From Cichorium intybus (lineage: Eukaryota; Streptophyta; Magnoliopsida; Asterales; Asteraceae): a DNA stretch of 64,000 nt. Positions 12,852 through 27,501 of this stretch are shown here, piece after piece. The translations under genes and the position numbers were made by a program. Within the stretch, counting starts at the first letter, position 1. Each line of letters opens with the position of its first letter. The DNA lies in assembly GCA_023525715.1 (NCBI GenBank), contig CM042011.1, forward strand, positions 3,268,066 to 3,332,065. Direction: 5' to 3'. Under the pieces are notes generated by a model. It was not told the origin of the DNA and did not search any database. It saw only the letters and a list, made by a program, of their open reading frames with translations.

Positions 12852-13301
12852 TCTTTATTTACTAGATATTATTTACAGATGCAGTTGTGTGTTTTGTATT
12901 TATCAAATATGATACCTCAACTTTCTTGGAATTAATATTTTAGTGATTATATAAAATTTATGTCATATATTTAATTTATATTTCTACATCATATTTTAAT
13001 ATATAATTTTTATAATTAAAATAACATATCAAATTAATTTAAAAAAACATTATATTAAATTAAATTAAAACATTATATTAATTAAAAAACATTACAATAA
13101 AAAATATTGAAAAACATTCCATAAAAAACTAATCTAATGCCTCGAGATCCCGACTGATTACTTCCCCGGTTGACGAGCGTAGAAGTTGTCAATCGTGATA
13201 CACGTGTTCTTGGCGTCTTAAAGTCATTCGTTTTTGTTGTATCTCGATATGCAATCAAATCGTTCAATCAAAAGATGGAATAAGAACTTATTTTGGACCG
13301 T

Positions 13302-13822
13302 TTTTTCAAACCTCACACACTTTCAATTGCGCAAAAGTTTTGTTGGTCTCTCAATTGGACCGGAACCTGGTTTTTTAATAGGTTTTTTTATCTCAAACCG
13401 AACCGGTTTTTTACCCCGGTTTTTGTTCCGGTTAGCCGAACAAAACCGGTCTAAAACTCAATTTCATTTAAAAAATGTTCAAAACCGGACCAGTTATAAT
13501 CGAAACCGGTTGGACCCAAACCGGGTTTTTTATAAACCCATTCTTAAAAGAACCGAACCGATTAAAAACCGGCTTTTGTGCACCTCTATTGCAACCTACG
13601 GTAGCATTATATTTTTTAGGTGGTGACACTTTTTTCCGTGCAGTTGCACCCTATTAGACTAAACAAAAAAAATATTCCACTATTTCGGGTATGGTCCGCA
13701 TAAACCGCCCACACTGCACCACGTAATGTGGTTTTGAAATTCGCGGTGCCGTCTGCGATTCGCAATTTTTGAAATCCACATTATGCGGTTTTGGCTTTAT
13801 ACCGCACCGCGTACACCCTTAG
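13302..13822. repeat. Degraded ccggtt-rich and gcggt-rich MITE remnants
   Basis: 13330-13590 is made of diverged aaccgg/ccggttt words like the hAT elements at 19850, 26400 and 27502. It ends in TGTGCACCTCTA but has no visible left terminus. 13680-13822 is a GC-rich patch ending CGCGTACACCCTTAG. No gene is seen. Confidence 0.5.
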
Positions 13823-13932
13823 AAAATATTAGTTAAACTTTATAAATTGATAATCATCCATTCAGTTTACGATTCTATTAGTTTATGGTATGAATCAGAT
13901 CAAACTAAAACTAAATATAAAAGTTAAAAACT

Positions 13933-13935
<3 letters not shown>

Positions 13936-14018
<83 letters not shown>
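13936..14018. repeat. (AT)n tract, 83 bp
   Basis: Uninterrupted AT dinucleotide repeat directly left of the organellar rRNA fragment. Confidence 0.98.
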
Positions 14019-14019
<1 letters not shown>

Positions 14020-14195
14020 CCCCTTCTCCCGAAGTTACGGGGTCATTTTGCCGAGTTCCTTCGACATGGTTCCCCTTCGGATTCCATATCTCTTTTGACT
14101 CTATAACAGAATAAGGGAAAGTATTTTCGATCGCCCATTGCATTTGAAAACCCGGAAAATCTTATTGTTTAAGACAGATTGCTTCCCTCAGTCAG

Positions 14196-14199
<4 letters not shown>
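14019..14199 (-). pseudogene. Fragment of organellar (bacterial-type) large-subunit rRNA between two AT tracts
   Basis: The minus strand reads GAAGGAACTCGGCAAAATGA then CCCCGTAACTTCGGGAGAAG (about 14022-14064). This is the conserved domain IV region of bacterial-type 23S rRNA and does not resemble nuclear 25S. From memory the plastid form reads CTAAGGAACTCGGCAAAATA here, so the mitochondrial 26S gene is the likelier source. The rest, to 14199, may be the adjoining organellar sequence, but I cannot confirm it. It is too short to be a working gene. Confidence 0.72.

Positions 14200-14259
<60 letters not shown>
14200..14259. repeat. (AT)n tract, 60 bp
   Basis: Uninterrupted AT repeat between the organellar rRNA fragment and the inverted-repeat element at 14264. 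Confidence 0.98.
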
Positions 14260-14261
<2 letters not shown>

Positions 14262-14263
14262 CT

Positions 14264-15770
14264 ATGCTAGGTTATATTAAGATCCACAATTATTGTGTGG
14301 ACGTAAGACTCAATCAGAAGCGTAGAATCATAATCATGAATGGTTGTGATTAATAACAGAATATTAATTATTTTAATTAAAAGAAATATCAACTTTCTAA
14401 TTATATCATTCTAAAGGGTAATATGGACTTTTTATGCTTTTTCAATTATGGAATGTGAGATTTTCATGGGATTAATTTCGAATTTTAATTAAATTTCAAT
14501 TTCAAATTTATTTTCAAATTCAAATTTCAGTTTTGTAACAATTCTAACAAAGATGTAAAATTAATTTTGATTCTTATCCTAAGTTCTTAATCCGTTCCTT
14601 TCTATTAGAATGAATTACAAAATCGCACATCAGAAACTGGTATTCTTATAGAATGCTAGTGTATATTTTCAAAGTAAGTTAACCATTCTAGTAGAATGAG
14701 TTACAAAATCACACTTATATGAATAAAAAAGTCATAAAAATCAGATAAATATGAAAATAAGATAAACATTCTGTTAGAATGAATTACACAATCATACTTA
14801 CATATTCTGTTAGAATAAAGTACATAGTATACAAAACAGAATGACATTATGCGAGAATAATTGCATTGAAATTCATTAAGTTGAGAATTACATTCTGTCA
14901 GAATGACATTCTGCCAGAATAATTGCATTGAAATTCATCAAAATCTGCCCTGCAACATCAGAATTCTTCTCTAGTTGTAATTAATCAAGTTGAGAATGAC
15001 ATTCTGTGTGAATGATTGTCTTGAAATCGAACTCTAGACTTTATTCTCTGTTCCTTTATCTTCTGATTGCACAAAAATTTACCAGAATATTCAAGAATCA
15101 ATATCATGGAATCCTGGAATAAATCATGGAATCCGAGTGTGGGCAGGTTGATGGTGGCAGAATCCTGGAATAAATCAAGATCAAGAATCAAGATCATGGA
15201 ATCCTTTATCTTCTGATTTCACAGGAGGCGTGAGAAGAATAAATCATGGAATCCGAGTGTGGGCAGGTTGATGGTGGCGGCAATTGCAGGTTGATGGTGG
15301 CAGTGATTGGTTGCTGGTGGTGGCGATTCGTTGCTGGTGATCGGCGATGACCATATGGTGGTGATCTATGGCGGTGGTTGCTTGGTGGACTAGGGGCTGG
15401 TGGTGGGTTGCCGTGATGATGATGCCGCCTTAATTCTAGTGGAATCGGTGGTGGTGCAGGCGATTCCAAGAGGTTCCAGGTGGTGCTGCAGGCGTATGTA
15501 GGAGATCGGCCGGTGGTGTTTACGGAGGCGTGAGATGAATGTGGTGGATGTTCCAGAGCGTGTATATGGCAACTAGGGTATTCAATTGGTTAGCAGGATT
15601 CCACAATCATAGGTCCACTTTACCATAATTATAGCATAGTTAAAGGAATTGATTTAAATTTAATTAACTAACTTAAAAATCAATTGACAAAAATACCCTT
15701 GACTGATTCTCGTCTCTGATTGGTCCTTACGTCCACACAATAATTACAGTTTTTAATATATCCTAACTCA
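14264..15770. mobile_element. 1.5 kb inverted-repeat element beside an AT tract
   Basis: The ends are inverted copies of about 60 bp: left ATTATTGTGTGGACGTAAGA then CAATCAGA, right (inverted) ATTATTGTGTGGACGTAAGG then CAATCAGA. The interior 14640-15010 holds many palindromes of the form CATTCT-N3-AGAATG. The right part 15230-15480 is rich in ggtggtgg words. No transposase is visible, so it is non-autonomous. It shares terminal words with the element at 56758. Confidence 0.75.
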
Positions 15771-16091
15771 TATATTACTTGTATAAAAATATGAGGATAT
15801 ATTTTGAAAGTTTTATTTAAATTGAAGGGAGTAAAGTGGAAATGTTAAATATTAAACTCAATTCAATGGATTGGATGATTTAATATACTTGATGGATCGG
15901 ATGATTTAATGCAATTGACGTTAGATTGATGGGATGGAAGGTCATATGCACGTATTCGTGCATATAGGAGCACCCTAAGTGGTCGTCACGACAAAACTCA
16001 TTAGATATAAAGCGATGTTTTTTGAGATTTCAGATTAAGTCATTAAACATTGCAACATCTTTCGTTAAGGTCATCTTAAATAGCTAATTTA

Positions 16092-16868
16092 TCTATATAT
16101 CTTATAAAAAAGCATATTTCTAAGTACCACATTGATTTGAAACTTTCATGTCTTTTCATATTTCCAATGAGTCTTCAAGATAAAAACATAATTTTTTTCT
16201 CTTTGTCTCACATTGATTCGCATACATATATGACTTTCGATATTTCTTTTATATAATGTCAATTATTTGCTTTAAGTATCCATCAAGTTTGATCATAAAT
16301 ATAACTTTCAAGTCTACTATTAATGATCATTTTATCACAAAACAAGTTTTTATCGCAAAGTTTTAAAGTATTCTACTAATTTTTTTTAACTTTTTGAAGT
16401 ATTGAAACTCAAAAATGAAAATTAAAATTACTCAAAACTTTTAAAAATCTGATTACGTTGAAAGTTTATATGTCGTTTGTAAAAAATGAGAGCGTTGTAA
16501 ACAATTTTCGACTCAAGAGTATGCATATACATAAAAGTTTTCATTTGTGAATGTTTTAAATATCTCATATAAAAAGACCATTTAAAACAATGTGATTCAA
16601 CATTAATAATTTATCTTTTATCATATTATTTTGATTTTTTCTTTGTCACATATTGCTTCACACATCTATCTAACCTTTCATCTTTCCCTTATATGATACC
16701 ACTAATTTGATTACATTATCCATCAATTTTGTTCACAATACGACTTTTAAGTATGTCGTACTAACAATGACAATGATGTTGACGTTTTTTAGATTTACCG
16801 CGATATATATACATAAATTTTTTGAATAGCAAACATTTAAACATTGTTCAAACAAACTAAGTTGAACA

Positions 16869-16956
<88 letters not shown>

Positions 16957-18587
16957 AAAATGTTATCGAAACAATATGTTTTATATTAAATTATTTATCT
17001 TTCACCATAGTAATTTTAAGTTTTTTCTTTGTATCAGATTGCTTCGCACTATATTTCAATCTTTTTCATAACACAGTTTCCAAAGTGTATTATTAACTAG
17101 TAGTCAATTTATCATAAAAATATATTTTTATCTCATAGTTTGAATAGATTTTACTATTTTGTTTTAGCTTCAAAAACATTAAAACTAAAAAAATGAATAT
17201 TAAATTAGGTTAAAAACTATTAAAAATCGATTAAGTTGCAAGTTCATAGCATCATAGTTTAATATGTGGTGACAACGTTGATAACATTTTTCGATTTAAT
17301 AAGATTTATATATATAAAATTTTCAAACTGTAAATGTTTGAACATCGTTCAAAGTTGAAACTGATTTATTTATCTGCATAATAAATCTTATAAGAGAGAC
17401 TATTCAATCAATGTGGATGAATTTTTATCATGTATCATATTAATTTGAATACTTTTATAAAAAAATAGAAGTGATCATCGGTGGGTACCCATCCAAATTT
17501 TACAAAATCGGTCTTAAAGCTCGAACCAATTGTTTAACCATTGTCTAAGCCGGTTACAATCAATAACACAAAAAAACAAATATATGAGGGAAATAGTTTT
17601 CGCCTCTTTATTTATAAAAACTTGCTTTCCCTTGGAATTTGTTTATTAAACTATGTGGGATGATAAATATATTAGCCTCTTTACTTATAGATGTTTGATT
17701 TCACTTTAGTTGTGTTTCTTAAGTGATGTAGGATAAGAAAACGAAATAAAATAACACACTATAAAAGAAAGTTTGATCCCACATCGTCATAATAAACCAA
17801 CTTAAGAAATTTTTTTATTCTTTAAATAAATGTCATCCTCAAAGTAAAACAATTATATAAATGATTAGTCACTTTTTATTGTTGGAAACATTTCCAAATA
17901 TTAAATATATATATATATATATATATATATACAGTAAAAGTTTTATATATTTTATTTTAATGAGTTCGAACTTTAAAAATACAGCGGGTCGATCTCGATA
18001 TGAACTATGTATTCCTCCATCAACTTGCACAAAACAACATGCACCATACTATATAATCCAATTTTAAACTTTCGTGATACAGTTTGTGCTTTTCAAACTC
18101 CCAAATCGCATAATTTGTGCGATGTGCGATTTTGACTATATATCGTACGGTAAACGCCATTGAAATATGTCTCTATTTTTATCAACGCCATTGAAATATG
18201 TCTCTATTTTTATCAATAAAAGCGTATTATTCAAAATAATTGAGTGACAATGAAAGCCTTTGCAAAACTATAGCAAAATACATACAATATCCCTCAATTT
18301 TATCAACGCACAAAGTGTAGGTACATAATATTAAAATCATATAGTTTGGGATAACTATCTATCTTGAACCATATTAATTCTAATTTTATTTCATGAATTA
18401 TATTCATTTATTGTAATTTTTTTTTTAAATTTCTTCTAAAAAATTGATACATGTATCTATTATCATATAATTGAAAATAATAAAGAAATTTTATAAACTT
18501 TTTTAAAAATTGTATGATAATAACATGTATTTGTCTATATTTTAACTATATAATTTCTTTCTGTTCAACGCGCGGGCATTCGCCTAG
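16092..18587 (+). mobile_element. Non-autonomous Helitron, 2.5 kb, complete ends
   Basis: It starts TCTATATATCTTATAA after an A (16091) and ends ACGCGCGGGCATTCGCCTAG before a T (18588). TC at the 5' end, CTAG at the 3' end and insertion between A and T are Helitron hallmarks. No Rep/helicase frame is present. It is collinear over its whole length with the Helitron at 52681. It has gained two AT tracts (16871-16954, 17905-17931) that the other copy lacks. Confidence 0.9.
16871..16954. repeat. (AT)n tract inside a Helitron
   Basis: 84 bp of pure AT repeat. The matching place in the sister Helitron (about 53400-53422) has only a short tata stretch and (AC)5. Confidence 0.97.
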
Positions 18588-18641
18588 TTTAATATAAAAG
18601 TATGACTTCAAAAGTTTTTAAGTGTAACACTCCTTCATTTG

Positions 18642-19803
18642 TGTGACGAAGTAGAGGTGTTAAAACCGGAGGTGGTACGCTTCTTCGGTGAAAATTTTCA
18701 TGAAAAGTGTAATTCAAGACCCAAATTACAAAACCCGTTATTCTCTTCAATTTCCCAATAGGAAGCTGCTGACTTGGAATTGCCTCTTGCCATGGATGAG
18801 GTTAGGGCGGCAGTCTGGTCATGCGGTAGCGATCGGGCCCCTGGGTTGATGGATTTACGTTTAAGTTTATAAAAACCTTTTGGGACATTATATCAAGTGA
18901 CATTATGAGATTTGTAAAGTATTTTGAGGTTCACGGTTCACTAGCCCGCGGATGCAATTCGTCCTTCATTACGTTGGCTCCAAAGGTTAAGGATTCAGTT
19001 ACCTTAAATGACTATCGTCCTATAAGTCTAATCGGGTGCATGAACAAAATTATTTCTAAGTTGCTTGCGTCTCGTATGAAGAAAGTGATCTGTAAGGTCA
19101 TCGTAGAAGAATAGTCAGCCTATGTAGAAGGGAGAAACATACTAGATGGTCCTCTAATAGTTAATGAAATTTACTCATGGGCTAAAAAAGAAAAAATACA
19201 GATGCTCCTGTTCAAAGTAGATTTCGACAAGGCATTCGACTCGGTGAATTGGGAGTGCCTAGATTCTATTTTAACGCAAATGGGTTTTTGGTTGCAAATG
19301 GAGAACATGGGTGCGTGGTTCTCTAACTACGTCGAAAGCCTCGATAATAATTAACGGTGCCCCGACTAAAGAGTTCGGTATATCTAAAGGCGTAAGGCAA
19401 TGATACCCCCTTTCTCCTTTCCTTTTCATTGTAGCAATGGAAGGATTGAATGTTGCTATGAAAGTGGCGTGTGCTAAAAGTATATTCAAGGGTATTTCTT
19501 TCCCAAATAATGGTCCAAACATTTCCCACTTATTTTACACGGATGACACTATTTTTCTTGGCAAATGGTCCTCCTTGTAAACTTATTGACACAATAAAAA
19601 ATATGACTCTCTTATGGATTAGGTGCCGAGGTGGGAAGAGAAACGTAGACAGAGTGTAATGGGTCTGTCCCCGTTTTGTGATCTATGATTTGTAATTTTA
19701 TGTAAAAGGGTACTATTGTAATCTTGCCCTAGTCTGGTACCTTGCCTGGTCTAGTGGTGTTTTTGGTTTTAATATATGTTGCCGGTTCAAAAAAAAAAAA
19801 AAA
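18642..19803 (+). mobile_element. 5'-truncated L1-type LINE with 13-bp target duplication
   Basis: Reverse-transcriptase blocks are readable: NDYRPISLIG near 19005, KVDFDKAFDSVNW near 19218, and YTDDT near 19535 in place of FADD. They are broken by stops and frame changes. The rest of ORF2 after the TDD block is missing and the sequence goes straight to a 3' end with poly(A) to 19803. The 13-bp sequence ACTCCTTCATTTG flanks it at 18629-18641 and 19804-19816. It is a dead, truncated and internally deleted copy. Confidence 0.9.
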
Positions 19804-19849
19804 ACTCCTTCATTTGGCTTCCTTCAAAATGATGTGACATAGTTTTAAA

Positions 19850-20344
19850 TAGGGGTGCGAAAAAAACCAAACCCGATTAACTCGTCCTAGCCAAATGAGA
19901 AATGGGTTAAATGGTTCGAATTATTCGGGTTTTGGGTGGCTTGTTCGGTTATACCCAAACTGTATATTCGTTTCGGTTAATGGGTGAGTTTTACAAATTT
20001 CGGTTAACCCGAATTACCCGAATGAGGGTTAACAAATAAAATAAAAATTTCGGTTAACTCGAGTTACCTGGTAAAGGCTAATTCTTGATCTGATGTACAT
20101 TTTTTTAACACTCTTCCTTTCAAATTTACACCTATAATAGCACTCTACTTCTGTTATCTAAATAACCTGAATAACCCATACCCGATAACTCATAATCGAA
20201 TAACCCGATACCCGAATAACATATACCCAACTAACCCGTAGCTGAATTACCCGATACCCAAATATCCCAAACCTTAAACGGTTCGGTTTCAGTTGGTTTA
20301 CCCCCACCCCCAAAACCGAATAACCGTCCCGAATAATACCCCTA
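19850..20344. mobile_element. hAT-type non-autonomous element, 495 bp
   Basis: The ends are TAGGGGTGCGA and, inverted, TAGGGGTATTATTCGGG. The flanks GTTTTAAA (19842-19849) and GTTTTGAA (20345-20352) match at 7 of 8 bases. The interior is repetitive, with aacccgaataaccc words. Confidence 0.75.
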
Positions 20345-21134
20345 GTTTTGAAATGAATTCAAAGTAGAAAATAGTTGCAAAAATAAGGTCCCAAAGCCAA
20401 ACGCAAAGGGTATTTATGTCTTAGAATGATAATTATAATCAAGTTTCAAATTATTAACTAATTTTTCATAAAACTATTGTCTTTAAGAAAACACATAAGT
20501 GGAAAAGTTTGGTCCCAAATGGTAAAGCACGTTAAGTCTTTAGATTTGTCAAGCTCAATGAGGGCGTCACAGCGCATCAAGAACATAAATTCAAATAAGG
20601 AAAATACATCAATAAAGCTTAGATACAAACCCTCTAATTGTATGATGCTAAAACCTCCAATAGTCCCTTTCACCGGGGTTAAATGATCGGGCTAACACCG
20701 GGTAAGCAATAGCTTACAACCGTTGTTAGGGCAAGATCACTAGTCACCGAAAAGTTTGAGGACAAATACGTGACAATTAAGCGTTGCATCCATGGAATGG
20801 GTTTGCAAAGTCTTAAATTAAGCATATGGATAATAAATTTATAGAAATTAATGGTATTAAGTGACACAGGAGGTCTTAAAGTTTTCTCAAAAATATTAGA
20901 AATGACGTGGATGTGAAATCTTTGACTGGTGCGAGTTTGTTATCAAGTCCAAATGCAACAGGATGTCTTTGACAAATGTGTTCTTAACTGTAAGTTTTTT
21001 GTTTATATGTTTCATATTATAAGTTTTTTGTTATTCATATTCTACTATTAGTTTTTAAGATATTATTTTTTATACGATTCATGAATTCAGTCTGACCATC
21101 AGTTTGATGGTCAGAGAAACGTTGAATTATAATT

Positions 21135-21501
21135 TTGACCCAAGCATGTCCACTAGATACATTAGAAGTGACTCACAATCCAATCAAGTTAAAGAGCTTG
21201 ACCAGCAAGTTTGCTAACATATTAAAGAAATGCATTATAAACAATATGCAAATTGTGCTAATAAAACATTGCAAGCAAATTATTTATCGTGAATGTGATC
21301 TCATGTGGAGTCATTCGATGCAAGAAAGGTTTCCTAACTCACATTTTATTAAGCCCGAGTTGGTCTGATGCTCATTTTCTTGTTTTGAATAAGATTAACG
21401 ATAATGCTTATAAGATTGAGCTGTCTGGTCATTACAATGTATTAGCCATGTTTAATGTTGCCGATTTGTCACCTTATTTGGAGATTCTGATAATGAGGTA
21501 G
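21135..21501 (+). pseudogene. Ty3/gypsy pol remnant (end of integrase)
   Basis: Two overlapping frames give CDLMWSH-x4-ERFPN and then, after a frame change, NKINDNAYKIELSGHYNV and FNVADLSPYL. These match the C-terminal tail of gypsy integrase, just before the end of pol. A frameshift lies near 21330. No LTR or other pol domain is recognisable nearby. Confidence 0.8.
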
Positions 21502-22559
21502 ACTCGAGCGCAAGTCACGTCGAGAAGGAAATGATGGTGTTAGTGGTACAAGTTTAGATGCATGAGGTGTACGTCTTGATAATGTCATCACTAGTAGACA
21601 ATGCTGTAAATTTTGATCTAGGTGCCATAATCGGCACTTGGCGACCATTCGCTGAGTAGGATTTAAGGTAATCGGTCAAGGTCAAAGTCGGTCAAAATCG
21701 CGCAAAAAACGATAAAAACGATCTAAAGGTCAAAAATTGGTATATGCGGTCAAAAATCGATATGGATGATAAAATAAGGGTCAAAATCAGGCAAAACAAT
21801 TGAATTTGTTTTTGTATGATTATTTACCTATTCTGCTATGTTATTGGTGATGTTTATTTTTTTCAAAACTATAATTTAATGTCCGCGATTAATCCTGCCT
21901 GGACCGGTTAACCCCTAAACCCTAATTAACGATCTAACTACCATCTAGCGACATTTACAATCTTGCTAGTAGGGTTGGAGACTTGATGACATCATTGTTG
22001 AATCTGCGAAGTGATTTTATAGTCCCATAATTGGATGAAATTCACATGATTTATGTGACACATGCCAATTAAGAAAACTCATGACATTTATATGAGATAA
22101 GATGTTTTTCGAATATACAAGACTGTTCAATGTTTTTCTCAGTTTTTTACGATCATATAAATCTTTTATTAAGTTTCGTTGATTTAAATAATTGATTAGG
22201 ATCATGTCCCAATCATTTTCATATTTTAGGATTATGGGAGAAAAATATATCATTCTCTTGCAAAAAAATTCTTTTTTTCTTTTACCAAGGAGTTGATGTT
22301 TATCAATACATATTCGTATATGATTTCTAATATTATGTTCTTTGTGTTTATGTTGGCTATTCAGTCTGATCTGTCTATTATCAACTACATATATAATGTA
22401 TTCATAAAAGAAAATATGTAGTGATTGACTATCAGTTACCGTAGAAATAACATATTGCTATAACAAGAATATAATTTTATAGATATATTTAGAAAATAAA
22501 ACATTTAATAAATTCAAAAATAAATATAAAATATTCATGGATCAACCAAAACTATCTCT
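21502..22559. other. Intergenic region without a recognised gene
   Basis: AT-rich sequence. The stretch 21600-21930 contains repeated ggtcaaaa words, as in gcggtcaa-type MITEs. Nothing else is recognised. Confidence 0.4.
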
Positions 22560-22940
22560 TACTTTTATATGTCGGCCCGTTTGATAATCTATTTAATCAA
22601 TTTCATTTTGTCACTACCGTTTTAAACATACAATAGTCACAACTTGTATCACATGGTCACAAGACAATGAAAAAGACACAGATACTCTTGGGCTGATTTT
22701 TCTTATTAATATAAAATATTGATTTTTTAAAACAAAAGATCTGACAACCATTCCGAAAACCCTAATTGAGTGCCATATCATTAGTTTTCTTATTTCTTTA
22801 ATCCCCCAAAAGCAGAAAGATATCCATGCGTCTTTCCTAAGCAGAATCTTCATCTCTCTGTTCCTTTTTCGTCCAACCTCTATACGTTTGCGTCTCTAGG
22901 GTTTACACTGAACGACTCACAGAGACGCACAAACTGAGGC
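22560..22940 (+). promoter_or_regulatory. Probable promoter and 5' leader of spermidine synthase
   Basis: This lies directly upstream of the ATG at 22941. A TATA-like AATATAAAAT occurs near 22710. A pyrimidine-rich leader (tcatctctctgttcctttttc, 22849-22870) precedes the start. The transcription start cannot be fixed from sequence alone. Confidence 0.4.
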
Positions 22941-25496
<2,556 letters not shown>

Positions 25497-25502
25497 AAAA
25501 TT

Positions 25503-25523
25503 AAAAAAAAAAAAAAAAAAAAA
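25503..25523. repeat. A21 run just after the spermidine synthase stop
   Basis: Twenty-one A residues begin seven bases after the TGA. The 3' UTR probably continues past it, since gene-like sequence follows to about 25650. No target duplication flanks it, so it looks like slippage and not a retro-insertion tail. Confidence 0.9.
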
Positions 25524-25649
25524 GAGTTAGCAAGAGAAGGCAGGATAGGTCGTGTAAAGTTTCCCGGCTTCCAATTGTTGATTGAAGATGGTTCGAACAT
25601 CTTCAAGATCGATCAGAATCAGAATAATTTAAGGTTTTTGTTTCAGTCA

Positions 25650-26391
25650 CTATGCTGCTAAGTTTTTTTTTCTTATATCTTTCTGATAGTATTTAAAATT
25701 TCCTTTGTGAGATGCATAGTGGCATGACTTAAATTTGTGAACAATTTGTTATATTTCCATATGTTTTTATGTGGAAATTTTATATTTTTGGGTTCCATTG
25801 CTTTTAATCTTAACGAATTGAGTTGGGCCGCTTTGTCGGCTTTTCTTTTTTTATTGGGCCAAGTGGTAAAAGCTAGTTGTAATAATTTTTGTGTGGGAGT
25901 GAAGTGTAAATAGAATACCATGTGAGGTATCCCTTAGAAAAGTTGTTGCTATTTAATCAAATGGCTAGTCGGGTTATATGTATTCCATGATGTTGTGATG
26001 GCTTTAATGCAATTGGTTGGAATTAGTAAAAAGAGGAGATACTTATGGTTTGGAGGGATATATGTAAGTGAATTAAAATCCTAATTCTCTCTTTCTTCGG
26101 GCCTCTATCTAAATTTAAAGAGGAAGAGAGGAGAAATCATGAGCAAGAGAAGAGAAATGTGTTCCCGGTGTTAAGTTGAAGTCCACAGGCTAGAGAAGGT
26201 TGTAGGTGTATTTTTGAGGAAAAACCTTGCACATTTGAGGGTAAAAGCTTCAACTTTTGAACCCTAGTTTGATCCCGTTGGTGTTTTGGAACGTAATGTT
26301 GATGAATGGTGTGCCAAAAAATCAATGCTAAGGAAAACATTTATAAGAGCTAATAATTAAATATGGGACGAATTGGTGTCAAAATAGTGAG
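25650..26391. other. Region downstream of spermidine synthase, no gene
   Basis: Likely 3' UTR at first, then intergenic DNA. Small open frames at 25673-25921 and 26137-26340 have no recognisable motif. Confidence 0.4.
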
Positions 26392-26399
26392 GTTTTGGC

Positions 26400-26890
26400 T
26401 AGACATGAGCATGAGTCGGTTTGAGTTAGTTTTTGGCTAAAATCGAGCCCAAATCGATAAAGTTGGTTTTTTGGGTGCAAAATCCATATAGGTTAGGTTT
26501 TTAATCGGTTCATTTTTACGGGTTTTTTGTTCGGTTTTATGGGTTTTTGGTTTTAAAACCGTGGGTTTGTAGGTTCAAACCCACTGAAAGTGTGCTGTTA
26601 TAATTTATAAATGAGTTTGTGGGTTCAAACCCATTGAGAGTAAACTACCATAAAGTATAAATGGGTTTATGAGTTCAAACATATTAAAACAATGGGTTGA
26701 AAACCGTGGGTTTGTGGGTTCAAACCCATATGGGCTGGTTTCAGTTTTAATGAGTCGTTTTTTCATACAAAACCGCAACTATAAAAGTCGTTTTTTTTTA
26801 ATTTAAAACTCGCACCATCGGTTTTTGTCGGTTTTTCGATCTCAGTTTTATTGGTTTTTCGGTTCTCCGGTTTGGTTTTGCTCATCGTTA
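26400..26890. mobile_element. hAT-type non-autonomous element, 491 bp
   Basis: It begins TAGACATGAGCATGAG and ends TTTTGCTCATCGTTA, which are inverted ends. GTTTTGGC flanks it on both sides (26392-26399 and 26891-26898), an exact 8-bp duplication. The interior has repeated gggttcaaaccca and ggtttttcggtt words. Confidence 0.87.
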
Positions 26891-26940
26891 GTTTTGGCCA
26901 AAAGCCCAATGCTCTGTGTATCAACTCGCATATACTCATA

Positions 26941-26959
26941 GGGGGGGGGGGGGGGGGGG
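26941..26959. repeat. G19 homopolymer
   Basis: Nineteen consecutive G on the plus strand, following catactcata. It could form a G-quadruplex. Confidence 0.9.
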
Positions 26960-27501
26960 TTTACCTTCAAGTAGGATCTAATTGTATGAGCCATTTGTTT
27001 GCTCAATAAGATTGTAGAGAATTGAGTTTTCTTTCTGTGCCAACTTGAAATCAATTCGCTAAGAGTTACAACGTCAAGTCATGGTTATTGGAATGAAAGG
27101 GAATACATGACTAAATTGGGTCTAATGGTGGTTGCATCAGAGTCTTGAAAATATTAATGTGAATAGTAATAATGTTGTTGGAGATATCTCCAATGAAACA
27201 ATAAACAATAAGTTGGTGACACTACATTTAATGCATAATCCTATTGGGTTACACATAATGTTCAATAAAAAATAACAAGAAAAATTAATGTAGGGACTAA
27301 TTTGCTATTTATTAATAGTTTGGTGGTTTAATTAGAAATTATAAAAGAGAAGGGCTTGATTTGCGATTAGTCATGTTGAATTAATAACTAGATAATTATC
27401 TATTTATCTAATAGATAATTATGTAATTAATTAAATTCGGATCACTTGGTCCCCAAGCTAGGGTTGGGATCGCCTATATAAAGGAATCCCATGATCACAC
27501 A

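Noticed and set aside
14019..14199. Functional rRNA gene
   Set aside because: Only a short part of the large-subunit rRNA is present, inside a microsatellite.
25503..25523. Poly(A) tail of a retro-inserted copy of spermidine synthase
   Set aside because: The gene keeps eight introns and has no flanking duplication.
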